From: Cheiracanthium punctorium
Taxonomy: Eukaryota; Arthropoda; Arachnida; Araneae; Cheiracanthiidae
DNA: 64,000 nucleotides
Direction: 5' to 3'
Assembly (NCBI GenBank): GCA_038373885.1
Contig: JAWZYV010006213.1
Location: 558,001 to 622,000, forward strand
A program made the translations under genes and the position numbers. Positions 1 to 11,125 of this stretch are shown here, piece after piece. The notes below the pieces were generated by a model. It was not told the DNA's origin and made no database searches. It saw only the letters and a program-made list of their open reading frames with translations. Position 1 is the stretch's first letter. Every line of letters starts with the position of its first letter.

Positions 1-446
1 ATGTTTAATCTATTAGGATAATTGAGTTACGTGACAGAGGGGGGTTGGTGGTCGGGAAGAATGTTTTCTTTTAAAAAACATTATTCAAGTATAACGTGAT
101 TTCGAAAAAGGTGCTGACTTTGAAGATTTTATAGAATTTTCGTAGTAATTAGAAATTGTGTAATTTTTTGAGATACCTCTTAATTTGAACCCTGAAATTA
201 AATTACTCATCAGCCTACTCGAATTCTGATCTAGAGAAAAAATAAAATTTTATAATACACAAGAAATTATTTCACTGGAACAAAAATCTGCACTTATTAT
301 GCATTTGATAGTTAGGGAACTCTCCCTACGATGCTTCGTTTATTACATTAGATGACCGGACTATGAGACAGTATTTATGAAAGGCGTACAGTATTGAATA
401 TTAGCAGTCATTAAAAATTTAAGGCAAGTTATTAAATTAATAACCG
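1..446. other. AT-rich DNA, nothing recognised
   Basis: No open frame of convincing length, no RNA gene and no repeat partner elsewhere in the window was seen here. Confidence 0.5.
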
Positions 447-680
447 CACTCTAAAAAAAATTCAGTGGATTACTGAGAAATATCTTGGAAACAAAGATGA
501 CATAACTTTCCTTATTAGTATTACTGCTAAATAAAGTTATGTAAATCAATTGACATACATGGCTTTATTTAGTAGTTATACTAAGAAAATTTATCGCCTC
601 ATACTCAAAAAAGCGATGGAATCCTTGTTTCCTAGAGATTTTTTGTAATCAACTGCTGTTTTTTCTTTTTTTTTTAAGTG
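447..680. mobile_element. TA-type hairpin MITE, copy 1 (234 bp)
   Basis: The element begins CACTCTAAAAAAAATTCAG and ends TTTTTTAAGTG, followed by TA. It is a degenerate copy, in opposite orientation, of the MITE at 52,246-52,436. Both share the core in which AAATAAAG and CTTTATTT flank a TTGACATACATGG-type palindrome, so the whole unit can fold into one long hairpin. The 3' TA of the duplication is present and the 5' one is mutated to CG. No coding capacity is seen. TA target choice suggests Tc1/mariner-type mobilisation, which is inferred. Confidence 0.7.
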
Positions 681-2879
681 TATAGCAAATTTACAATGGG
701 TAACAATCGCTTAAAATTTAAGACTGGCACAATGCAAGTTGATGGACAACTGTGGAAAAACATACTACTGTGAATATAAGTAAAACAAGCGAATCATTTA
801 AAATAAATAATTTATTTGAGGAGTTACTTCTACATACACAAGATTTTATTCAAGTGCATTACTAAACACGCAACGCTGATATAATCTGTTACTCAGCAGG
901 ACTTGTAGAGATAGGAGACTGTTTCCAATGGGATATCTTGCTTAAATTTCACCAATTGTTGGATTGATTATATATGCAACATTCTTATTTGATTGAATCG
1001 GCTTGACCATCAGATTTCTGCAGTGTTATAACGCGATACTGTTTGCTAGTCTGTATTGCTAATAAGTAATGGTAGAAGGGAAAAAATTAAAGAAAAATTA
1101 TAATAATAGACGTTTACATCACCAAATGAATAAGGGTGAATAATGAAAAATATAAAATAATTAGTGAATACTCGTCTATTCTGTTTAGTTAGAAATTATC
1201 GTATTTCTAACCATTCTTCGACATTTTGCTAAAAATTCACAACTGTAGATATTCATTCATTACAGCTAAATTTTTGGTAGTTTTAATAAATGGGACATTT
1301 GGTAGTTTTAATAAAACATTGCGACAGCTAAATCTCCATCATTTTTATCTATTGAAAAATTTTCTAATTTTCTTATCAGCTTTTCTAAATTGTTTTAGTC
1401 TAATATTATTTTGATCTTTCCTCTTTCACCAGGTTTATATGTAATATTCTACAAAGATTAGAATAAAACAATTTTTATTATAACCAACTCCTAAACATAT
1501 AAGATAATTTGGGGGAAGACGCAAGTTTATAAATAGTACTTTTATGCGTCAATAAATGACAATTCTGAACCACTTGTGTGAAGAGTCTGGTGCGACATTG
1601 TTTGTGGCTTCTGAATTTATCTGAGTTAATCGTCTTTAAGCGCCGTAATTTTTGGATCTCGTGAGCATTTAACGTGGTGAGAACAATTTTTATAATATTA
1701 CGTTACTCATATTTAAAGATCATCAGCGGACTTTTTATTTTAAATAAGGTATTAGCAATATAAGTGAGTTACGTATTATGTTACACATACGATGCAAGTA
1801 GAAGCGGCCATAACACTGTAGCAATAAGGAAATAAGCGTGTGTGGCATCTTCCGCCTGTACTTGGGGGAAGACACCACATGGTTTAGAAATAAATGCAAT
1901 GAACTTTAAAATTTGTTTTTTTTTTTGTTTTTTAACACTGTATATTATCGCAATTAATAATAATTATTAGAATTAATAATAATTAAATGCAATTAAGGAT
2001 AGGAAAAAAAATTATATTTAAAACCAATAATAATTCAAATTAATAAAAATATTGGTAATTGAAATTATTAATAATAAAATTTTTAAAAAGTTAAAATAAT
2101 TAGTATTATTTCCATATTACTTTAATTAACTTCACACATAATATTCTTACATAATATTATGCGTTTGGTTTAATACCTGCATTAAGTTTTATATTTTTTC
2201 TTATGCTTTCTTTAAAGGCATTTTAAATTTTAATAAATAGAATTCACAATTTCTTACCATACAGGTAATGCCTTGAAACTACAAAAGAAAAATTGATCGA
2301 GCTTCTTGGTCACAATCAAATTTAATTCAAAAAAGAAGAATTCTATGAAAGAATTTTATTTGTTTGGTTTTTCTATAGTTATTGTTAATTCACATTTAAT
2401 TTTTAAATGTTTGTCTTATTTTATATTACTGCGGTGTTGTTGCATCTTACCCCATAACTGGTGGCATCTTCTCCATACATATGGGGGAACATGCCACAAT
2501 TGAATGACTTTCTTTAACATCAAATTTCTTATTTATTTTCATACTAAGGAGAGAATTAACTTGTATACATAACCAATTAAATATTGAAAAATAAAGTGTA
2601 TTTTTTCATGATCTTGTTATTTCAATTTTCAATGTATTTAATCGAAAAATCCTTAAATGTGGCGTCTCACCTTATATATACAAGCTGTCTCAATATATCG
2701 CTTCAGAACTTACTTCTAGGAGGGGTACGTTGCATCCCAACGACTTGGAATCCTGCAATAATGCAGAGACTGAAGTGTTTTCCTGACTCGATAGTGTACA
2801 CAGAAACAGCAGAAATAAAAAACGCCACTGAAGTTAATATTTATTTTAAAAAATAAATTTACATGAACAAAAGTAACAA
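681..2879. other. AT-rich intergenic DNA with two small hairpins
   Basis: No gene is supported. Two imperfect hairpins share a GTGGCATCTTC...GGGGGAA core (1841-1879 and 2461-2497), and a lone GGGGGAAGAC lies at 1511-1520. A run of about 250 bases of AAT/TTA-rich sequence occupies 1940-2130. The short open frames here have no recognisable similarity. Confidence 0.5.
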
Positions 2880-3787
2880 GGGTCAAAGATAGTGTGTGCT
2901 TTTGTTCGAAGTCTCTCCCAGCGACTTCAGCACAGGCGTGTTACCTAAGCCATATGAAATTCAAAAATTTTAGAATATTCCAAGTATAACCTTGAATTTT
3001 TACAGAATCTGCTGTGATTTCTATAACCAGCTCCGCATCGTTGTGAACGGAATGTCATAAACCAATGTCTTCGTATGTCCCCATAAAAAATAATCAAAAC
3101 GTGGTAGGTCTGTTGTTTGAGTAGTCCAACGAACCAGACCAAGAGGCCGCCTGAGGCCTACCAAAAGGCACGGTTCGCCAAATCTGACATCTAGGTAGTT
3201 AAGAACAGAACGGCTGCAATAAATAGGGGTCTCATCGTGCTGGAATTTCATTGTCTGCTGCATCGATTCAGGGGTCATATCGTAACCAAAAATTTGTGGG
3301 AACACTTTCTCCTGAAAGATCAAGTAGTGACTACCGTTCAGACTTTGACGAAAAGACTGCGGTGTGGTTTCATGAAGATATCCACTACACTGCCGTCCGA
3401 ACTCCGTGTTCGTATCATTAACCACCCTGCTTACTTTACGTCTTTGTACGAAATCACGATTTTCTGTAAGGACACTCGAAACTGCGGTGCAACGCCATCT
3501 ACCGCGTCAGACAGTGGCGGCCCGACACGGTAAGCAAGGTAAGCATCGCATCGGGGAGCCGCCGTCTTTGAAAGGTCACCATTTCGATAATTCGCACTAA
3601 TCTATAGCATAAAAGGGGCCACCCCTACTTCGCGTCTGCGGGGGGGGGGGGGGGTTCCACGTGCCCTAGAGCCGCCCCTGGCATCAGAAAAGCATTTCAG
3701 ACCGTGCACTGCTGTGATTTCATGTCGTCGAAGTGTAAATTGCCCCTCCTTGAAGTTCTGAAATGTTATACTAAGTCACCCTGTGTA
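2880..3787 (-). pseudogene. Decayed mariner-like transposase (DUF4817 lineage)
   Basis: The minus-strand frame at 3021-3425 (134 residues) shows the remains of the FQQDGAPxH block (here FQHDETPIYCSRSVLNYLD) and of the DLTPLDFFLWG block (here DLPRFDYFLWGHTKTLVYD). These are typical of the catalytic half of mariner-like transposases whose N-terminus carries the DUF4817 helix-turn-helix. The first conserved Asp block, the N-terminal domain and the C-terminus are lost or out of frame, so the copy is dead. At the far end, CACCCTGTGTA (3777-3787) resembles the CAGGGTGA terminal repeat of the mariner MITE at 37.3 kb, so this is probably the 5' terminus of the element. The hAT MITE at 3512-3680 interrupts the element between this terminus and the coding relic. 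The 2880 boundary is approximate. Confidence 0.7.
3512..3680. mobile_element. hAT-type MITE, 169 bp, copy 1
   Basis: The element starts CAGTGGCGGCCCG and ends AGCCGCCCCTG, giving imperfect inverted termini of the hAT CAGNGGCGG type. The 8-bp flanks GCGTCAGA (3504-3511) and GCATCAGA (3681-3688) form a target duplication with one mismatch. The interior shares GGTAAGCAAGGTAAGCATC and CATAAAAGGGG with the copy at 19,730-19,882. It contains an 18-base G run. No coding sequence is present, so movement would need a hAT transposase supplied in trans. Confidence 0.8.
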
Positions 3788-5989
3788 GTTTAACGTAATA
3801 TTAATACCGATAGGTTCAACAAATAGTTGAGTTTAATTAATACATAGAGTAAAAGCCCAAACGCACACATGCAAAGGATGTCTGCTAAAATGTATTATTT
3901 TTTATTTAAAAAAGGTATAGTTACCAGCTTGTATAAACATTTTTCTTTGCAGATGAGAAATTATAGAGACTGTTTTATCTTGTAAAATGTCAGTCACTGT
4001 TTACCTTTTAATATTCATTTTTCAATGAAAATAAACCCTTTTCGCCATTTTTCATGACAAAAACAAAGAAATATAATATTACTAATGCAAGATTCTTAGC
4101 CCTGTTAGATTTATATTTTTACTCTACCAATTAAAATTAACAAGGAGTACGATTATCAGAGCAGAAACTGTAATACATAAAAACAACTACAATAAATAAC
4201 AATCAATTCATCGATTAACTGAACGAAAATGTATATTCTTAGCCACACAAATGAACAAACTTCCATTATTTTTATTTCTTTCTCTTCGATGCTTGTCAAA
4301 TTCATCTTACTGCAGATGACAGAATGAATTTTTACAACACTCTGAAGAAAATCAACACAAACAAGGAAAAAAAAAATTCACGATTTTTTTTTTATCCGAT
4401 GGTCTTACAATTAACCTAATCTGTTTACATTGTCTGATTGGATACTCTGTAATAATGTGATCGAAAAGGGCACATCTTCTTTTGATGTAAGGGGGATACA
4501 TTTTATTTAATTAAACTATTCGGTTACAAGTGTGGTAGTCTCGTTAATCTTTTCTTCAAACAATGTCACTAAAAGAAGAGGTGATTTCTCGAGACTTCTT
4601 TCTTTTCTCTTGCAACAAGTTTCACAGAATTTAATCAAAAACTTGGCTAATTTATTTTACTCATAGGATGTTCGAGAAAATGGCTCATTGTGTTACGAGT
4701 TCTGGTAATTCATAACAAGACTATCTTGACTGAGTTTGAAAAGATTTTAGTCAATATTTAGTAACATTTATTTGCAATCATACATTGCATAGTTTAATTT
4801 TTATGCAAAATCTGAAGATGTTCTGTCGAAAATCGCCTAACTTGGTGATTATTCGGGGCTACATAGGATACGGCTCTTGAATTTTCTCATTTTTCTGAAA
4901 CGCTGAAACTTCCATTTAATAAATCAAGAATTTCTTTTATAATAGTTCCGGTATTCCCTAGTACATTACAGTATTGCTGATGAAATCTATCTGTGAGGCA
5001 AGATTGTAAGATGGTTCAATCAATCTTATAATTTGATACACTGTTGATTTTAAGCAAAGAAGGGCTTGGTGTTTCACTTTAAAAGTGTTTTAAATTAATT
5101 GCATCTTTTCTTTGAAGAAGAAATAGTCCATGATTCGGTGCTTAATTTCATGAACTGAACCAGCTGATGTTGTAATATTTCTGCTTTAAAAAGATGCTGC
5201 TGATTTAACATAATTCTTTGGTTAAATATTGTATCACTTCTATTAGTAGTGTGTAAACTCATCAAATGACAGTAGCTTAGATTATGTACCAGCGTATTTG
5301 TTTCTAAGGAATTCGCATTTATTGTAACATAATTTTGTTAAAGAAGTATGAAGTTTACAGTTGAACGTGAGAAAATTATTTATTTATTTATTTGCTGTCA
5401 ACAATTATTTATTTATTTATTTGTTTATTTGGTCGGAGGAGGAGGGAAGCCACTATTTTGTTCACAAAGAAGTCCACTTTAATTTTCTTCTTATTCACTA
5501 TTTACTCAAGTTTCTCTAAGCAAAATTCTCAAATTCATAAGTTTAGTCGCATGCATATATATATGTATATTGCAGCAAATTAAGAATTTAGAATCTTCAA
5601 ATTTGATTTTAATAACATTTACCCAATATCTGTGATGAACTCAGGAAAAGTAGGTCCTTAAGTTCATCATTGGATCAATAAAAAAAATGTATCAGTGATC
5701 CACATTTTTTATAGAGCATGCGTGCATGAATACGCTTGTAAAGAGAAGTCTAATATTGCTTCTTTTGACAAAAAGTCTTCGTGATAACGCACTAATATTT
5801 TTTTTCAAAAAAGTGAAGACAACTCTGCCTAAATAGATTTTTTAAAAACAAGAATTGTATTGGATGCAATATTCTATTTTATTACGACTAGGTATTGGTT
5901 TTTTTTTTGGGGGGGGGGAAATGTAATGTAATTTCTCATAGTATCACTTACATATATCTTTAGATCAGCAAAATAAATACATGGAGTTG
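3788..5989. other. AT-rich DNA, nothing recognised
   Basis: No gene or dispersed repeat was recognised. A TTTA/TTTG microsatellite lies at about 5375-5430 and a T/G homopolymer pair at 5900-5919. Confidence 0.5.
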
Positions 5990-5991
5990 TA

Positions 5992-6923
5992 TCCCAGACA
6001 GCACATAAGCTTAAATTAAGCTTGACGTATTAATACAAGCTTGACAGTTTAATTCATTTTAAGCTTGCAGCAAGCTTGGAGAAGTCATTTGAACTGTAAA
6101 GCTTGAATACAACTTAATGACTGCTTGATTTGGAAAGCCACATGCACATAACAAATAATTTATCATCAGTCATAAATGTACTGACCATAGAATTTTAAAA
6201 AATGATTCTATATTTCCAAATATGGAAAATCTTCAAAATAAAATACACTTAAACTACGAAATTGATATCAAAATCAGTCGTTTGTCCCGATTTTGGCCAG
6301 TATTGCCCAACATGAGTGTCGCGATATTGAAAGTTTTAAAACGTGTGCTGCTTTTAAGTTTATATTATGCTTATTTCCCTATTAGTAGAGTCTATAAATC
6401 ACACCAAACATTATTTTAATTTTGATTCATCCCATGGAAAAATAAAAGAAAGCAATCGGCATCGGGCACTGATCTATCTCGCCAGAAAGCAGCGTGACAG
6501 CCATGGCAGTCACTTCAAACTTTAGTCCTGCCAGCGCGAGGCATATTGGCGAAACCGTTAGGGCGCCGGCCTTCCAACCCTTAGGTCCCGAGTTCTATAC
6601 CAACCGCGGACGCTTGATGGAAACAGATTAAATTAACTTGAAATTTTAGCATAGAGAGGAAAATGCGTGGAAAAATAAAATATGTGGGGCGAGTTCGCCG
6701 ACGGGCGCCCTGTGTATTTAAGAAATTTTTTTAGAAAAAAATTTTAAGCTTGAAATTAAGCTTGCTATGTCTTAATGCAAGCTGGGCAAGTGTAAACTTG
6801 AACACTTGATTCAAGCTTGCATTAAGTTTACACGCTTGAAATTTTCAAGCTTAATTCAATTTTATTGACTTGATAAATCAAGCTTGCTGCAAGTTTGATG
6901 CAAGTTTGCTGTGCTGTCTGGGA
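5992..6923. mobile_element. TA-flanked non-autonomous DNA element rich in AAGCTT palindromes (932 bp)
   Basis: The termini TCCCAGACAGCACA (5992-6005) and its exact inverse (6910-6923) are each flanked by TA (5990-5991 and 6924-6925). Both subterminal regions are filled with variants of AAGCTTG/CAAGCTT: about 5995-6130 on the left and 6745-6910 on the right. The centre is different sequence and includes a tRNA-like SINE (about 6527-6720). No transposase is encoded. TA duplication and CCCAG termini place it with Tc1/mariner-like or related MITEs, but the superfamily is uncertain. Confidence 0.75.
6527..6720 (+). repeat. tRNA-derived SINE-like segment inside the 5992-6923 element
   Basis: An A-box-like stretch (CCGTTAGGGCGCCGG, from 6555) is followed about 30 bases later by a degenerate B box (GGTCCCGAGTTCTATACC, from 6584), the layout of a tRNA-derived RNA polymerase III promoter. 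The tail continues through CCGCGGACGCTTGATGG. The segment is markedly more GC-rich than its surroundings. Boundaries are approximate, and it could instead be a decayed tRNA pseudogene. Confidence 0.5.
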
Positions 6924-6925
6924 TA

Positions 6926-7687
6926 GATGTTTATATAACATTAAAAGGAAATTTAAAACAATACCTGGAGAAACTTGTACTCCCACATTTTTTTTTTTCA
7001 AAGAATGCTCTTTAAATTGTACTGATATTTTTCCAGGAATTTTTAAAGATATTTAAACTTTCAATTGTTGTTAAGTTTGTTCAAACCAGTCTTTTTTACT
7101 CTAAACTTTCGAAAATATTCTATAATTTATGTGAAAGTTATCAAAACAAATTTCCTATTTAAAGTAGTATGCACAGCATTTATAGTTTTGAAAAATAACA
7201 CGCTATTTATTTAATTATTTATTTGCTAAAATACATCACTGCGCATTTTCATAAATACTACAAATAACACATGTCTGTTAGAAAGAATGAAAAAGTATAT
7301 GCTTTGAGCATAATGTATCCTGTTTGTTTTACTCATCACCAATTCAGCCTGAGTCTACAAACATACAAGATCTCATATCATTGAAATATGAAAATAAATG
7401 ATAGTTTATTAAATTTACCTTGTTTAAACGTACTTAGTGCCCGTTCTGGTAGAAGTATTTCTTTTAAAACTTGGTAAATGCGTTAAATGGGCCATGGGAA
7501 AAATAAATCTATAATTTAAGAGTTCAATTTTCGACCAATAGATGGTGCTTTTCACGTAAAAAGAATGTTATGCAAATTTGGAACATTTTAAAAAAGCCAC
7601 TTGTCAATGCTAATAACCATAAACCTTTTTTATCAGACCTGCACTAACTTATCAATAGAGGTGTAAAAATATCGACAGTTGATACTT
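6926..7687. other. AT-rich DNA, nothing recognised
   Basis: No gene or repeat was recognised in this stretch. Confidence 0.5.
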
Positions 7688-8035
7688 TTACGAAAAGGGC
7701 CTATATGTTTCAAGCGTCGATATTCCCGCAGTGCGGTTATTAAATTACTACTGTTCCGATTTTTTTAAAACTTGATGACTATACAGCATTGACTACTGGC
7801 ATTTTTAAACCCTCCAAATTCGCGTAGGCCCTTTTCGTAAGCCTTTCAAGTGTCGATATTCTCACAGTGCTCTTGATAAATTGCAACTGTTCTGATGAAA
7901 CAACTTGCTCACTACAGATCACGTTTTCTTCTCTAAACGTATGGTGAAGAATGATTAGATGTCATTCACTACTACTAGCCATTTTAAAACGCTCCAAATT
8001 TTCATAAAATATACGCTTCGTGAAAGTTGCCATGG
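7688..8035. repeat. Diverged tandem repeat with an internal inverted block
   Basis: The segment TTTCAAGYGTCGATATTCYC recurs at about 7708 and 7843 (period about 135 bp). Motifs CTCCAAATT (about 7812 and 7993) and ACTAC(T)xGCCATTTTTAAA also recur. The block just before each copy is inverted rather than repeated: TTACGAAAAGGGCCTA at 7688-7703 against TAGGCCCTTTTCGTAA at 7825-7840, an exact 16-bp inverse. Confidence 0.55.
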
Positions 8036-9383
8036 TCGAAATTTGAACTAATTTTTTATTGTAGTTTGCTTTTTCCCGTGGTCCATGTAACGCATTATTT
8101 ACCATCTTCCAACGATGTACACGTCCACCAGAACAGCCTTAACTTAATCTAAACGGAGCAACTTTAATTATAAGAATGTTGTACATCATAAATGCATCTC
8201 ATGTTTAAAAAAAACAGTTCATAATGTATTTTAGCACTTTTTTGAAGGAAATGACTTATTTTATTTGCAGTTAAAGCGTTAAAACACGACTAAAACCTTT
8301 ACAAATTCAATAAAGATACTATTTTCAGTGCGTAATATAAATGTACATCCTTATTCAGAGTCTTATTCTACACTCTGGTTGAACCTGAACAGAAAAATAC
8401 TGCCTTTTATACAAGAATTAAAATAAAAATAATAGTTTAGATGCATTTACTTTCGAAAGTAATAACCAGTTTCAAAGGGTAATATACAGCTTCAATGTCA
8501 TTTTCTTTCCCCAACATATCAAAAGAGCTGAGAAAAGCAGTTTTGTTAACTGATGTCCCCCAAGATAAGAGTTATTGGATGTCAGACGGTGGTCAAACAA
8601 ATGTGCCGACACTAAGACAAATTAGCTCATCTATAAGAATTAATCTGTCAACCCAAAAAGAAGTGTTATATATTTTAGTTAGGTGAAACTGAGCTTTAGA
8701 AACTACGTATATATATAATTTCAGTCAACCACACGTTTATTTGTACATGTTTTACAGTGAAAAACTGTATTTTAGATCTTTTTAAAGTGCGACTGAATTA
8801 TTTGTTCTTTTTCGCATTGTTAAAACTTTTATTCATTGTTAAAAATTAATTAAACACACTGCAAATAATGCTAAGTACGAAGAATTATTTTAGTAATCAA
8901 TGCATAAAAAACTAACTCAAGCAGTACTTTTTGTAGATGATCGCTCTGTTCTTACACTTTTGAAATTTTTTACCCATCTCAGATACATCTAATATCTAAT
9001 ATTAGTTAAAAACTATTAAAAATCATATATCCGAAATCTCTGTTTTAATGTTAATTTTAGTATATGTTTATTGAGAGCTTCTAAGTCTAAAACTAAACAG
9101 TTTTCCATGGCTGTTTGAAAGCAATTTTTATGCAGCTCTGTGTTATTCAATTTTGTATTAAAACAGATATCTTATAAAAAAAATTATTTCTAATTCTTAC
9201 ATTTCTCTTTCATGACCTCTTATACTAGTAGTGCTTAAAATAGCAAATTTAAAACTTCAAAGAGGAAAAGTGCTATTTTTCTCTGAACTAGCTTAGTTAT
9301 GGTTGTTTTATGTATACTTATTTACCAAATATGCAAAAATAGTCATTACTTGTTAGGCAACACAAAAAATTAAGAATTACTTG

Positions 9384-9417
<34 letters not shown>

Positions 9418-9884
9418 AGCTGGTGATGCAAGTTCGTTAACAAACTTCAAACGACAGATTATTTAAAATATAATTAATTAATATTAAACTGATAAATGTG
9501 TAGAAAGATTATTCTTTAACAAAAAGTGAACGCGTATCATTATTGGTACACATAATATCTATTCAACTTTAAAAAAAAAAATTCTTTTGTAACACCAGAA
9601 AGTAAACTTAAATAAAATAAAACAAATTACCGTCGTGTAGTTAAATAGAAATTTTCAAAGACGGGAAAGAAATGAAATTTTTAACCAAAATTTCAATCAT
9701 TATTTTAAAATTCTACATTTTAAATGTTACTATTACGCTTTATCAGTAGTATGAAATGCGAATAAAGGCTTTTATATATTCCGCAAGCATGGCGAAACAC
9801 TAAGCTTGTTGCACTGAAATAAAATAGCTTAGAGATTATTGGACTATTCAAAAATTGCGTATTTTTGAAAGAATACTGAAAAAG
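8036..9884. other. AT-rich DNA, nothing recognised
   Basis: No gene is supported. A (TA)n microsatellite lies at about 9388-9415. A 63-residue open frame at 8495-8686 has no recognisable similarity and no splice context. Confidence 0.5.
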
Positions 9885-9919
9885 TAAAAATAATGAAAAA
9901 TAATTTTTCATTATTTTTA
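9885..9919. repeat. Near-perfect 35-bp palindrome
   Basis: Two 17-bp arms (first arm TAAAAATAATGAAAAAT) are exact inverses separated by a single A. The sequence could form a cruciform or an RNA hairpin. Function is unknown. Confidence 0.8.
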
Positions 9920-10319
9920 AATCCCTGTATTGTCATTTCGCTCATAGAGTTAAATACATAAATTAATAATTTTTTAATTCAGAAATTTAAATAAATTGCA
10001 TGGCAAATGTGTTACACAATGAACTAGGTAAAATATTTTCTTAAAAATTGGAATCGTGTCTAATTAATGATTTATTAGCTTCAAACAAAGGGGTACTAAG
10101 TGCAGTTTCGTGATACAACAAAATACAGAATTTCGGGAAGCTACTTGTAGCTACGTGTTGATACCTGTTCACATTTGCACGGTTTTAAGTAAACTAATAT
10201 ATATTGGCTCAGTTATTGATTAGCAATTTGAAATTGGTTTTGGGAAGACATCCTGGTACGGAAATGAAAGACAGGTAGTTTCAGCATCACTTTGCGCTTG
10301 ATTGAAATTTAAATTGTAA
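9920..10319. other. AT-rich DNA, nothing recognised
   Basis: No gene or repeat was recognised. Confidence 0.4.
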
Positions 10320-11125
10320 ATAAATTATTCTTGCACTTGGTGATGACTGTTCCCATCTTAAGCCCACATTCAGATGGTACAGAGAATTCCAAACGGGAAA
10401 ATTCTCCCTGGGGAACATTGAAAGGGTGAGAAGACTGTGAACGTTAGTTAAGGAGGAAAGCGTTATTGCTGAGTGATAAATGCTTGACTAAAATAGACGT
10501 GTGTCCTGCTAGCAGATAGAAGATACTTTGGAGGATATCTAGGATCATTAGCATAGGAAGAAACTGTTGTATTTTGGTGCAGCCATACACCGACTAAAAA
10601 ACAGATGACACGAAGTTAACTTCTTTGCGGGAATGTTAAAATTGTTTGATAATGGACATTCTCGGTGCATGAACAGAATCTTAACAGCCGATGAAACTTG
10701 TCTATATCCTAAAAAGTAAGATGCGCCGACTAAGTAACACAACAAAGTTTGGATCTTCGACGATGCGAACGCATCCGAAAACGATAGCTGTATTTTTCGA
10801 ATCAAGTAGACCTGTGGAGCTTGCCTTTTTGACTCACAGAAGACAAGATAAGTGGTACACTGAGAAGTACCTGCCTAAAGTCATCGAATCTTTGAATAAC
10901 CTGCGGCGTAGGTCAAGCATGAAGATCTGGTCCCTGCATCATGGCAACCCTCTAGTTAACGGAGGTGATACCTGCACCGAATATTTGGCCAATACAGGAC
11001 TAAAAGTTCTTGTGTATCCTCCGTACGTACCAGACATTCATCCGTGACACTTTAGACTGTTCCCACTTATGAAATGAAGCTGAAAGGGATTCGGTTTTCT
11101 AGTTTCAAGAAATTTTGGGGGGGTT
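10320..11125 (+). pseudogene. Decayed mariner (Mos1-like) transposase
   Basis: Translating the plus strand in shifting frames gives, in order, the typical landmarks of a mariner transposase. An N-terminal RWYREFQTGKFSLGNIERV block (about 10,375) matches the helix-turn-helix linker. TADETCLY (from about 10,688) is the block holding the first catalytic Asp. SLHHGNPL (about 10,930) corresponds to the HHDNA block, with the second catalytic Asp changed to Gly. GLKVLVYPPYVPDIHP (about 11,000) corresponds to the GLKVLxHPPYSPDLAPCDF block, after which PLMKxKLKGIRFSS continues in another frame. Many stops and frameshifts and the lost catalytic residue make it inactive. The longest surviving frame is 10,691-11,047 (118 residues). 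Terminal repeats were not found. Confidence 0.85.
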
